Shown here: positions 35,440 through 43,257 of the stretch, piece after piece | How the letters are laid out: every line of letters starts with the position of its first letter | Position numbering within the stretch: the first letter of the stretch is position 1 | Position numbers and translations under genes: made by a program | Assembly (NCBI GenBank): GCA_031254105.1 | Contig: JAIRVB010000012.1 | Span: forward strand, 62,001 to 126,000 | Direction: 5' to 3' | From: Chitinispirillales bacterium | GTDB taxonomy: Bacteria > Fibrobacterota > Chitinivibrionia > Chitinivibrionales > Chitinispirillaceae | Length of the DNA stretch: 64,000 nt | Notes under the pieces: generated by a model | Told to the model about the DNA's origin: nothing | What the model saw: only the letters and a program-made list of their open reading frames with translations | Databases searched by the model: none

Positions 35440-36585
35440 TTTCTTAATTTTATCAACCATGTCAAGCTTCTCCCAGGTAAAATTTGGAAGCTCTCTGCCG
35501 AAGTGACCGTTACGCGCTGTTTCCCGGTAGATTGGGCGCTTGAGGTCAAACTTCTTGATGATGCCTGAAGGCGTCAGGTCAAAAAGCTTACAGATAATTT
35601 CACAAATCGCGTGGTCGCTGATTTTTCCTGTTCCATAAGTATCCACATGAATTGAGATCGGTTTTGCGACACCTATCGCGTAAGATAGCTGAATCTCGCA
35701 GTGAGAGGCCAGCCCCGCGGCGACAATATTTTTTGTTACCCAGCGCGCCGCGTATGCCGCGCTTCTATCAACCTTGGAGGGATCCTTACCGGAAAAAGCT
35801 CCGCCGCCGTGAGCGCCGTAACCGCCGTATGTGTCAACAATGATTTTGCGTCCGGTTAACCCGCTGTCCCCATGTGGTCCTCCGATTACGAATCTACCGG
35901 TCGGATTGATGTGAAAAATTGTTTTTGAATCAAGAAGTTTCGCGGGGATAACTTTTTTGATAAGAAGCTCAATCATATCTTTCTGAATAGTTGAGTGTTT
36001 TATATCGGGGTCATGCTGGGTTGAAAGAACAACAGTGTCTATCCGCTTGGGCTTGAGACCGTCATATTCTACGGTTATCTGCGATTTTGAATCGGGACGC
36101 AGGTATGATACTCTGCCCTTTTCCCGCATTTTTGTCAGCTCTTCGAGCAGCCGGTGAGAGTAGTAAATGGCAAGGGGCATATAGGTTTTGGTTTCGTTGC
36201 ACGCATAGCCGAACATTATCCCCTGGTCGCCCGCGCCCTGCTCCTTGTAAAGCCCCTGGCCGACGGTAACTCCCTGAGAGATATCCGGAGATTGTTGATG
36301 GACAGTGATCATCACCCCGCAGCTGTCGGCGTCAAATCCAAGTTCCGGCCTTGTGTAACCGATTTCACGTATCGTTCTTCTGACAATGTCCTGATAATCA
36401 ACGACAGCTTTACTTGTGATTTCACCCGCGACAACCACAAGTCCGGTTGTTACAAGTGTCTCGCAGGCCACTCTGGACTCGGGATCCTGAGCGAGCATGG
36501 CATCGAGAATCGCGTCTGAAATCTGGTCGCAAACTTTATCGGGGTGTCCCTGGGAAACACTCTCTGAAGTAAAAAAGCGGCGCAT
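35425..36585 (-). CDS. metK: S-adenosylmethionine synthetase
   Basis: 386 residues, full length. It joins methionine and ATP to form S-adenosylmethionine, which would feed the many methyltransferases and radical SAM enzymes upstream. Conserved: [16 protein letters not shown] (N-terminal ATP/metal site), [12 protein letters not shown], and GGHGDSGL-type and [20 protein letters not shown]-loop-like motifs. AGGAGG-like GGAGGA precedes the ATG. No SAM riboswitch was recognised in the ~65-base leader. Its 3' end lies within a perfect hairpin. Confidence 0.97.
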   Translation of the reverse strand: MRRFFTSESVSQGHPDKVCDQISDAILDAMLAQDPESRVACETLVTTGLVVVAGEITSKAVVDYQDIVRRTIREIGYTRPELGFDADSCGVMITVHQQSPDISQGVTVGQGLYKEQGAGDQGIMFGYACNETKTYMPLAIYYSHRLLEELTKMREKGRVSYLRPDSKSQITVEYDGLKPKRIDTVVLSTQHDPDIKHSTIQKDMIELLIKKVIPAKLLDSKTIFHINPTGRFVIGGPHGDSGLTGRKIIVDTYGGYGAHGGGAFSGKDPSKVDRSAAYAARWVTKNIVAAGLASHCEIQLSYAIGVAKPISIHVDTYGTGKISDHAICEIICKLFDLTPSGIIKKFDLKRPIYRETARNGHFGRELPNFTWEKLDMVDKIKKEAKL

Positions 36586-36649
36586 CTGTCCTCCTGAAAA
36601 ATGTGATTTCGTAAAAGAGCTTTAAAATAAATTATAGGCAGGGGTTTCT

Positions 36650-37207
36650 TCAATATTTTATGGTATCGGGCGGAGTGTAATTTTTTCGTATCCAATCAAG
36701 TAGTTTTTTAGCTTGTGAATGATTAGGGTCCAGTCGTAGTACCGATTCAGAATCCGTCATTGCGTTTTTGAAGTCTTTTTTATAGTAATACGAGGTAGCT
36801 CTGTTATTATAGTGGGTAGCATTTGAATGCAATTGGATAGTAGCACTTAGATGCAATCGGATAGCTTCGGTAAAATCGGCGATAGCTTCGTCGTAATCTT
36901 TCTTTTTAAAGTAAGCGCGGCCCCTGCCATCGTAACTATTACAATCTTTGGGATCAAGCCGTATCGCTTCGGCATAATCGGCGATAGCTTTGTCGTAGTC
37001 GTTTTTCTGGTGATACGCATCACCTCTATATTTGCGGTATGACGACTCATTTGGTCTCAGCTGTATCGCTTTGGTAAATTCAGAGATAGCTTTGTCGTAA
37101 TCTTTTTGATCGGAATAATTTTTTCCGCGGTTCCAATGACCTCTCGCGCTTGCTATATCTTCTTCAAGAAGAGGGTTGTCCTGTCTTTCTTTTATCAACT
37201 GAAGCAT
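36650..37207 (-). CDS. TPR-repeat protein, apparently 5'-truncated
   Basis: 185 residues from the first ATG, containing three to four tetratricopeptide repeats with the usual 34-residue pattern (DYDKAISEFTKAIQLRPN, DYDKAIADYAEAIRLDP, DYDEAIADFTEAIRLH). TPRs form protein-binding helical scaffolds. The repeat pattern continues in the same frame upstream of this ATG for about 75 codons without a start codon, so the gene seems to have lost its 5' end, or starts at an unusual codon. The stop lies close to the metK leader. Partner unknown. Confidence 0.6.
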   Translation of the reverse strand: MLQLIKERQDNPLLEEDIASARGHWNRGKNYSDQKDYDKAISEFTKAIQLRPNESSYRKYRGDAYHQKNDYDKAIADYAEAIRLDPKDCNSYDGRGRAYFKKKDYDEAIADFTEAIRLHLSATIQLHSNATHYNNRATSYYYKKDFKNAMTDSESVLRLDPNHSQAKKLLDWIRKNYTPPDTIKY

Positions 37208-37432
37208 TGATTTAGCCCCACTATTATTTGGCCGCAGCCGTAATACCGCTTTATAATCCGCAATGGCTTTGTCACAACTGCTTTTGGTATTATCTCGCTT
37301 CCATTTCCAATAGTATGCTACTGCTCTTGCGTAATAATAGTCAGCCGCATTAGGCTTTAGTCTTATCGCGTTATTAAAGCAAGTAATGGCGTTATTGTAT
37401 TCGGTAAAACAATATGAATTTAATTCACATTC
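37208..37432 (-). pseudogene. Upstream TPR extension without a start codon
   Basis: In frame with the TPR gene, codons back to a stop near 37433 encode further repeats (YNNAITCFNNAIRLKPNAA, then CDKAIADYKAVLRLRPNN). There is no ATG, GTG or TTG in this stretch. Just upstream, another minus-strand frame reads HPETLISMINKGAKNVN then stop, reminiscent of an ankyrin repeat end. The region looks like the decayed joint of a larger repeat protein. Confidence 0.5.
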
Positions 37433-37536
37433 TTAGCGCCTTTATTAATCATAGAAATTAACGTTTCAGGATGAGGGTACGTATTTTTACCTGCATGTTA
37501 TAGCCATTCAACTTTAAAAACAACTTTACTAATGCA

Positions 37537-37605
37537 AAAAACAGGCGGCGGAATGCGGAAATTATTGAATTTTGATGTTTTATTTTCGCTTCCGCCGTCT
37601 GTTTT
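37537..37605. repeat. Long hairpin, 24-bp arms
   Basis: AAAACAGGCGGCGGAATGCG (from 37537) faces its near-exact complement ending CTTCCGCCGTCTGTTTT (to 37605), with a ~20-base AT-rich loop. The mismatches are few. No T-tract follows directly. Between 37433 and 37646 I see no intact gene. The arm carries the same GCGGAAAT word as the repeats near 29300 and 35265. Confidence 0.5.
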
Positions 37606-37646
37606 GAAATTGAAGCAGTATAATATCATGAATAGATGAAGCAGGT

Positions 37647-37743
37647 GAGGGGAGTTTATAGTATACTAAATTCAATCGTGTAACTTATTGATTTTAAATG
37701 ATTTAAAAAGTTAGTTTGAAATATGGGGGCAAATATGGGGCAA
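37647..37743. repeat. Direct repeat R1 (97 bp)
   Basis: Nearly identical to 39159-39255 (three mismatches by eye), 1512 bases apart. It ends in GGGGGCAAATATGGGGCAA and lies just beyond the stop of the first ORF6N gene. No gene is visible inside. Confidence 0.8.
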
Positions 37744-37770
37744 AGCAAGATTTTTTAGAATGTTTTTATA

Positions 37771-38739
37771 TCAGTTCTGAAATTGCGTTGAAATTGCGTT
37801 AATAATACTCTCCACGGAACCTTTATCTATTTTGTTAAAAGCAAACCAGCTTTTACCTAAATCTTTTAAACTTGCCCCAAAGTGATATACTTCTTTCCCG
37901 CCGTCTATTATTAAAAAGCGGTCGTGGCTTTGTGTGAATACCTTAGCCTCAAAACCGCCGTATTGCTCGTTTGCTTTTTTAATGTCTAATTTCAACTGCT
38001 CGGTTATTTTTTTAGTGAGGAGCAGAACAGTAACACCCTTTTTCTTTTTGGATAGATGTATAAGCGTAGTATCATCTATATAGTTATCAATCAAAACAAT
38101 ACTTTGTTTAGCGGAACGGATAATTTTAGAAGTAAGCTCATAGGCGTTAAATACTTGTCCGTTAAAGAAAACGCATTGGGCGGGGATAGTGTCGCCCTCT
38201 AATGCCTTAAAAACCCGTTCAAATTTTTGGTCGGTTTCAAGCTGCTTTTGCTCCAACCCGTCCATTCGCTGAATCAGACCGCTGTGACTTGCTATTATTT
38301 TTCTCATAGCGGCAAAGGCTCGCATAATAGCCACATGCGCTTTTGCCGCCGCTTCGCTTTTTAAAACACCCGATAATCCGGCTACTCCTTGCTCTGTAAA
38401 TACGAAAGGCAGGTATTTACGATGTTTTCCATGCGTACTTTTCAAGGTCACATTTTGTGACCTTAAAGGAATTGTTATCTCATTTTCCGATTCCAAATAT
38501 GCGTCTTCTAATCTTAAGGTCACATTTTGTGACCTTAAGATTTCCCATTCAGATTCAGTTAGTTGAAACATAAAGTCATCTGGAAACCGATCAAGGTTCC
38601 TTTTAACTTGCTGGTTAAGCTGCTTTATTAATACGCCGTACATCTCCGCTAAATCACGGTCAAGCATTACCTGAACGCCGCGGATCGTGAAAATTCGGTT
38701 CTCTATTGGGGTTTGAGATATGATTAGCTCGTTATTCAT
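37771..38739 (-). CDS. ORF6N-domain protein with PLD-like C-terminus (copy 1)
   Basis: 322 residues. Residues 12-110 form the ORF6N domain (PF10543), a KilA-N-associated DNA-binding type domain of phage-like proteins: ENRIFTIRGVQVMLDRDLAE and RFPDDFMFQLTE. A conserved YLPFVFTEQGV segment and a helical linker follow. Residues about 205-322 resemble a single phospholipase-D-like half: VFNAYELTSKIIRSAKQSIV, LIDNYID, and HDRFLIIDG, an HxK-D variant with Arg. The C-terminus is nearly identical to the second copy, while residues about 55-115 differ. Function unknown; DNA binding is inferred. Confidence 0.75.
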   Translation of the reverse strand: MNNELIISQTPIENRIFTIRGVQVMLDRDLAEMYGVLIKQLNQQVKRNLDRFPDDFMFQLTESEWEILRSQNVTLRLEDAYLESENEITIPLRSQNVTLKSTHGKHRKYLPFVFTEQGVAGLSGVLKSEAAAKAHVAIMRAFAAMRKIIASHSGLIQRMDGLEQKQLETDQKFERVFKALEGDTIPAQCVFFNGQVFNAYELTSKIIRSAKQSIVLIDNYIDDTTLIHLSKKKKGVTVLLLTKKITEQLKLDIKKANEQYGGFEAKVFTQSHDRFLIIDGGKEVYHFGASLKDLGKSWFAFNKIDKGSVESIINAISTQFQN

Positions 38740-38982
38740 ACAAGTGAATATAATATTTGTTTGGGATTGTGGTAATAGTATAGGCGTGTGGTATAGTACT
38801 GCTGCCGTTCTGAAAATGTGAGTGTGGTGTATTTAGCGTTACTTGTGTTTATTCAGATAAATAAAGGTCAATACTGATTTAAGTTTTATAAAGTTCTAAT
38901 TCCTGTTCTAAGATTGTAACAATAGAGCCTCAGAACGGATCTATTATTACAAAGTAAGTCAGGTTTCTATTAAATGCACAAT

Positions 38983-39156
38983 CTATGAAGCCTCAGTAAG
39001 CTCGGTAATACCTTGATTTGTCTGTTGTCCGTCAGCGCTAATCATTATCCCCGGTATTTCCGACGTTTTCTCCCCGTCACCCACAATTTCTATATCTGTC
39101 TCAAAAGTATCGGTGACTTTGTATTTTGTGTTGCCATCGTAGTATTCAATGTAGTT
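38983..39156 (-). pseudogene. 3' fragment of unknown gene
   Basis: A minus-strand frame of 57 codons (YYDGNTKYKVTDTFETDIEI and so on, ending TELTEAS and stop) is open up to the edge of repeat R2 at 39159 and has no start codon. It appears cut off by the repeat/duplication. No family is recognised. The remaining sequence back to 38740 is AT-rich and presumably holds the promoter of ORF6N copy 1; I see no clear boxes. Confidence 0.4.
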
Positions 39157-39158
39157 AA

Positions 39159-39255
39159 GAGGGGAGTTTATAGTATATTAAATCCAATCGTGTAACTTAT
39201 TGATTTTAAATGATTTAAAAAGTTAGTTTGAAATGTGGGGGCAAATATGGGGCAA
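39159..39255. repeat. Direct repeat R2 (97 bp)
   Basis: Second copy of the 97-bp repeat, again just beyond an ORF6N stop codon (about 43 bases). It abuts the truncated fragment at 38983-39156. Confidence 0.8.
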
Positions 39256-39297
39256 GAAAAAAACGTGATACGCTCATTCACCGTTTTATTTTACCCT

Positions 39298-40248
39298 TCA
39301 TAATAGTCCTGAAATCGCGTTAACAATATTCTCCACGGAACCTTTATCTATTTTATTAAAGGCAAACCAGCTTTTACCTAAATCTTTCAAACTTGCCCCG
39401 AAATGATATATTTCTTTGCCGCCATCTATGATTAAAAAGCGGTCATGGCTTTGGGTAAAGAGCTTCACGGTAAAACCGCCGTATTGTTCGTTTGCTTTTT
39501 TAACGTCTAATTTCAGCTGCTCGGTTATTTTTTTAGTGAGGAGCAGAACAGCAACACCTTTTTTCTTTTTGGATAGATGTGTAAGCGTAGTATCATCTAT
39601 ATAGTTATCAATCAAAACAATACTTTGCTTAGCGGAGCGGATAATTTTAGAAGTAAGCTCATAGGCGTTAAATACTTGTCCGTTAAAGAAAACGCATTGA
39701 ACTGGAATAGTGTCACCCTCTAAGGCTTTAAAAACCCGCTCAAATTTTTGGTCGGTTTCGAGTTGCCTTAATTCTAAACCCTCAATTCGTTGAACAAGCC
39801 CTGCATTGGCAGAGATCGTTTTACGCATTGTTACAAATGCCCGCATTATATGAACGCTTATTTCTACGGCAATATCGCTCCTCAACACCGCAGAAAGCAT
39901 AGAAACCCCCTGCTCTGTAAAAGCATAAGGCATCTTTCTTACGCCGCCGTGGGATCTTGAAGTCGCAATTTGCGACTTCAAGATTAGTGATTCAGTTTCA
40001 TTTGGAGCATTTTCAGCATTTAAGGTCGTAATTTGTGACCTAAAGTTCGAGTCGTCAAATTCGTTTTTAGTAAGTTGAAAACAGAAATCCGGTGGAAACC
40101 TGCCAATGTTTCTTTTAACCTGTTCATTTAATCTTTTAACTTCCACACCGTACAACTCCGCTAAATCACGGTCAAGCATTACCTGAACGCCGCGGATCGT
40201 GAAAATTCGGTTCTCTATTGGGGGAGGGGATATTAAGTTGTTACTCAT
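39298..40248 (-). CDS. ORF6N-domain protein with PLD-like C-terminus (copy 2)
   Basis: About 316 residues from ATG 40248 (a TTG at 40260 is also in frame). Same architecture as copy 1: ORF6N core ENRIFTIRGVQVMLDRDLAE, MPYAFTEQGVSMLSAVLRS, then the PLD-like segment LIDNYIDDTTLTHLSKKKKG and HDRFLIIDG. The last ~130 residues are almost identical between copies, but the middle (FRSQITTL, LKSQIATS) is diverged. The gene and its trailing 97-bp repeat look like a tandem duplication in which the recognition part has changed. Function unknown. Confidence 0.75.
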   Translation of the reverse strand: MSNNLISPPPIENRIFTIRGVQVMLDRDLAELYGVEVKRLNEQVKRNIGRFPPDFCFQLTKNEFDDSNFRSQITTLNAENAPNETESLILKSQIATSRSHGGVRKMPYAFTEQGVSMLSAVLRSDIAVEISVHIMRAFVTMRKTISANAGLVQRIEGLELRQLETDQKFERVFKALEGDTIPVQCVFFNGQVFNAYELTSKIIRSAKQSIVLIDNYIDDTTLTHLSKKKKGVAVLLLTKKITEQLKLDVKKANEQYGGFTVKLFTQSHDRFLIIDGGKEIYHFGASLKDLGKSWFAFNKIDKGSVENIVNAISGLL

Positions 40249-40293
40249 TTTTTGTGCCAATATTGTAGTTTTATTTATTCTTTGACTTTTTCT

Positions 40294-41130
40294 TCAGACT
40301 TCCACTTTACTTTGGCCACACGCTAAACTTTTACCGCAGTGAGGGCATTTCTTTTCATCATCAAACCTGTTTTTCTCCGCTTCCATAAATCCGGCACTGA
40401 TAATACCCGTGGGAACCGCTACAAGCCCAATTCCGAGCAGGGCAACTAATGAGCTTAGCATCTTACCCAACATTGTTGCAGGGTAATTGTCACCGAATTG
40501 AACCTGCGTAGTCACTGAAATCGACCACCACAAGCCTTCAAAAAAATCTGTGAAGATATCCGGTTGCTCAACGTGTTCCATGTTGTATAATAGTACAGAT
40601 GCGGTAATGAGTAGCAAAAATAAAACAAGGAGAGAAGAAACTAATTGTGCAGACTTATTACGTATCACACTCCATACTGAGGCTAATGCGTTTGTATACC
40701 TGTTGATCTTTAACAGGCGCAGTAATCTTAGCAAGCGTATAATCCTTAATACCCGTAAATCTATTGATATTAAAAACGGAAGATAAAATGGTATAATAGC
40801 AAGTAAGTCAACAATCGCCATAAAGGAAAATACATACTTCAATCTTGCTTTTATAGGATTGAGATTCGGGTACATCAAATTAGATGTCCAGAGCCGAAAA
40901 ACATATTCTATAGAAAAAACCGTAATAGATATAATTTCTATTTTATAGAAGACTTTTTTTATGCCATCAGAAAACGGGAAGGTGTCAAGAATTACAAGCA
41001 GTACATTTGTTGCAATGAGTAATATAATAAACCAATCAAATATAGTGTTTGAAATTGTTGGTTTTGTCGTCCGCTCAATAACATTAAAAACGCGTTGCTT
41101 TAAATCCTGTATCATTGTAACCATCATCAC
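40294..41130 (-). CDS. Voltage-gated-type ion channel with non-canonical filter
   Basis: 278 residues, six predicted transmembrane helices plus a pore loop. S4 is regular: arginines at 126, 129, 132, 135 and 138 in RVLRIIRLLRLLRLLK. The pore reads SVTTQVQFGDNYP (205-217). Aligned with TTVGYGD of K+ channels, the second Thr and the first Gly of the filter are both Gln (Q209, Q211). The C-terminus has a short Zn-ribbon-like CPHCGKSLACG. The start lies one base past the stop of the HsdR-N-like gene, so the two are co-transcribed. Ion selectivity cannot be predicted from this filter. Confidence 0.82.
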   Translation of the reverse strand: MMMVTMIQDLKQRVFNVIERTTKPTISNTIFDWFIILLIATNVLLVILDTFPFSDGIKKVFYKIEIISITVFSIEYVFRLWTSNLMYPNLNPIKARLKYVFSFMAIVDLLAIIPFYLPFLISIDLRVLRIIRLLRLLRLLKINRYTNALASVWSVIRNKSAQLVSSLLVLFLLLITASVLLYNMEHVEQPDIFTDFFEGLWWSISVTTQVQFGDNYPATMLGKMLSSLVALLGIGLVAVPTGIISAGFMEAEKNRFDDEKKCPHCGKSLACGQSKVEV

Positions 41131-41131
41131 T

Positions 41132-42010
41132 TTATTGAGGGTTACTGTTAAACATAGCCGAATCTTCTACAGCCTCAAAACTACTATCATCCGGGGTTTC
41201 TTCTGTCGGCTTGTTGACTTCTGCGGAGGTATTAACCTCAAGTTGCTTATTAACAGGAGCTTTTTTTGCAGGGATATTTACCTTTTTGTAAAACTTACTT
41301 ATCCGCTTCTTTGCCACCTCTGCCTCTTCCCCCTCTATAATCTCCCGCTTAAACACAGAATGCAGTATTATATTTTCTATTTCCGGTATTTCTACCTTAA
41401 TACCAACAGCTATTTTTTTAAGTTCTTTTCGGACAACACTTAGAATTTCCTCGCGAAGCATAATGTTACCAACCATAAAACGATTTACACTTTGTATTTT
41501 TTCATAATATACCTCTCGCGAATTACTACTCAATCCCTCCTTAGATAACGTAAAGAGCAAATCAATATCGTTCTCGCTCTTCAAATTAATATCAGGAAGT
41601 TTAAATTGGTAAACCATATCAAAACCTATCGGTTGCTCAAATCGTATTCTGTATACTTTCCAGTCAATACCATTTGTTAAAACAACCCATTGTACCCCTT
41701 GATTGGCTCCATAGTCACAGGCTTGTTTTATGTGCTGATCTTTTAGCTCTATTCCTACCGCCTTCACTTCGATTATGAACTGTATTTTGTCATTTATCTT
41801 AACAGCTAAATCACAAAAAGTGCCTTTGATTGCGAACTCGCGTGTAACTTCTAAGTATTTGTCATATCCTAATATATCCGCGAAAATATCGGATATAATA
41901 ACAACAGTATCGGATTCGTTTACATCACGGTCTCTTGCGTTTTTTACAATTTGCTGAAATCGCGGTAGTAACTTTGTAAATCGCTCTATTACTTTTTTTG
42001 ATGCTGGCAT
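41132..42010 (-). CDS. HsdR N-terminal-like PD-(D/E)XK protein
   Basis: 292 residues. Residues about 20-155 match the type I restriction HsdR_N_2 domain (PF13588): GTFCDLAVKI then IQFIIEVKAVG gives the nuclease motif D67...E81xK83, and QACDYGANQGVQWVVLTNG is the typical next segment. There is no helicase part, so it is a stand-alone nuclease-like domain. The C-terminal ~50 residues are low-complexity (VNKQLEVNTSAEVNKPTEE). It is tightly linked to the channel gene downstream. A role in phage defence or immunity is inference from context. Confidence 0.75.
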   Translation of the reverse strand: MPASKKVIERFTKLLPRFQQIVKNARDRDVNESDTVVIISDIFADILGYDKYLEVTREFAIKGTFCDLAVKINDKIQFIIEVKAVGIELKDQHIKQACDYGANQGVQWVVLTNGIDWKVYRIRFEQPIGFDMVYQFKLPDINLKSENDIDLLFTLSKEGLSSNSREVYYEKIQSVNRFMVGNIMLREEILSVVRKELKKIAVGIKVEIPEIENIILHSVFKREIIEGEEAEVAKKRISKFYKKVNIPAKKAPVNKQLEVNTSAEVNKPTEETPDDSSFEAVEDSAMFNSNPQ

Positions 42011-42124
42011 AGTGTATATTCCTTAAAATACGAATGTGATTATTAAAAAGTTTTACTCTCCCCAACTCCCTAAGCCACCATGCCTTGCGTCTGATCAGAT
42101 ACCATCTGCTGATATGGTGGTTAA

Positions 42125-42529
42125 TTAAGCCTTATGAATATTGTAAGTATCCAAACTTCTCTTTGTTTTTTTATCATTTATCAGAAACTCGCGTATCGTT
42201 TCCTGTTGCGATTTAATAGTTTCCTGTTGCGATTTCAACATGTCCATCTGCGATTTAATAAGTTCCATGAATTCAGATGTATCGCTTTGTGGTTTATTGG
42301 GCTCCATCGGTACATCATAGCCCATCAACCAGTGCTCACTTACGTTTAGGGCGTTGGCCATTTTAAACACCTTGTCGTTACGTGGGTTTGTGTTGCCGTG
42401 TGTTCCCTTTAGATAACCACTAATAAGGCCCTTATTAAAACCAGTGAGCCGGGCTAAGTCAATCGGCCTTATACCCCCTAACTTAATTGCCTCAGTCAAA
42501 CGTTCCGCGAAACTGGATACTTTTTTCAT
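42125..42529 (-). CDS. CI-like XRE-family repressor with coiled-coil tail
   Basis: 134 residues. The N-terminal helix-turn-helix (about 18-75) is of phage-repressor type: RPIDLARLTGFNKGLISGYL then ALNVSEHWLMGYDVP, typical of CI/XRE proteins. The C-terminal third contains a repeated heptad-like unit (KSQQETI twice in a row, encoded by a 21-base direct repeat around 42198-42240) that should form a coiled coil. No peptidase domain is present. It is divergent from a Cro-like gene across a ~300-base regulatory gap. Confidence 0.82.
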   Translation of the reverse strand: MKKVSSFAERLTEAIKLGGIRPIDLARLTGFNKGLISGYLKGTHGNTNPRNDKVFKMANALNVSEHWLMGYDVPMEPNKPQSDTSEFMELIKSQMDMLKSQQETIKSQQETIREFLINDKKTKRSLDTYNIHKA

Positions 42530-42636
42530 GTTCTTTAATAGCTCCTTGTATAATATAGATATTGCGTTACCTGTTTACAATATCGTTAAAATTTTTTACT
42601 CACTTTAATAAAAATGTGAAATAGTTAAAAAAAATG

Positions 42637-42665
42637 TTGACATTAATGTTTTTTTATTGTATGTT
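42637..42665 (+). promoter_or_regulatory. Sigma70-like promoter in repressor-cro gap
   Basis: TTGACA (42637-42642) and TATGTT (42660-42665) are separated by 17 bases, reading toward the Cro-like gene. It lies between the divergent CI-like and Cro-like genes in very AT-rich DNA, so it is likely controlled by the repressor. No operator repeats could be fixed by eye. Confidence 0.55.
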
Positions 42666-42719
42666 TAGAATGGTTCAGTAGTTATTACTAATATAACCAT
42701 GCAAAAAAGGAGTTGATAA

Positions 42720-42836
42720 GCGGAGATATTAGAAATACTCAAACCCGACACAACCTTTAACAGTGCGCATGCTAAAAGAGTAATAGATAAGGCTTTAGAT
42801 ACACTACAAGCCTATAGGGGAAGAAATGAACAATAA
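42720..42836 (+). other. Small open frame without canonical start
   Basis: A frame of 38 codons (EILEILKPDTTFNSAHAKRV and so on, ending GRNEQ stop) overlaps the ATG of the Cro-like gene. AAAAGGAG lies upstream, but the frame has a stop just before it and no ATG/GTG/TTG. It may be a frameshifted small early gene. Confidence 0.35.
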
Positions 42837-43044
42837 ACAATTGACTTATCCACGATTGCGCGGTAAGATCCGCGAAGTGTGCGGTACTGAAGGCATTTTC
42901 GCGCGGGAACTGGGCTTAACACATAAAACCTTGATTCAGCGGCTTGCCGGACGTACACCTTTTTCTATCAACGAAGTAGAAAAGGCTACGACCATTTTAG
43001 GTATCGAAAAGCAAGATGTAGCAAAATATTTTTTTGTCAAATAG
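42826..43044 (+). CDS. Cro-like phage regulatory protein (DUF739 type)
   Basis: 72 residues, all helix-turn-helix. LRGKIREVCGTEGIFARELG, LTHKTLIQRLAG and EKATTILGI resemble DUF739-type small regulators found next to phage CI repressors, usually about 70-80 residues long. GGGGAAG precedes the ATG. Divergent placement opposite the CI-like gene supports a lytic/lysogenic-type switch or the regulation of an integrated element. Confidence 0.75.
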   Translation: MNNKQLTYPRLRGKIREVCGTEGIFARELGLTHKTLIQRLAGRTPFSINEVEKATTILGIEKQDVAKYFFVK

Positions 43045-43088
43045 TTCAATAATTAATACCTATAAAACCAGCAAAAAGGAGGAGTGTG

Positions 43089-43257
43089 ATGGATAAAACA
43101 TCACTCATTACAGACGAACTGAAAACCGGCGCGAAAAAAACTGTTGCACGCACATATATCCGTACAGGTGTGAACGGCTCAAATTGAGCCTGAATTTTTC
43201 AAGCAAATTGGCCTTGAAGACGTTTATTGGAAAATAGAAACAAAAAATAACCAATGA
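43089..43257 (+). pseudogene. Small early gene broken by a frameshift
   Basis: A strong ribosome site (AAAGGAGGAGTGTG) precedes ATG 43089. The frame codes for 32 residues (MDKTSLITDELKTGAKKTVA, then RTYIRTGVNGSN) and stops. The +1 frame continues with IEPEFFKQIGLEDVYWKIE and ends at a TGA overlapping the next ATG. One indel near 43180 would restore a ~56-residue protein. No family is recognised. Confidence 0.5.

Noticed and set aside
36586-36649. SAM riboswitch before metK
   Set aside because: The leader is about 65 bases and shows none of the known SAM-sensing cores.
37647-39255. Complete integrated element bounded by attL/attR
   Set aside because: The interval holds only one ORF6N gene and a gene fragment, and no integrase is present. 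A tandem duplication explains the repeats more simply.
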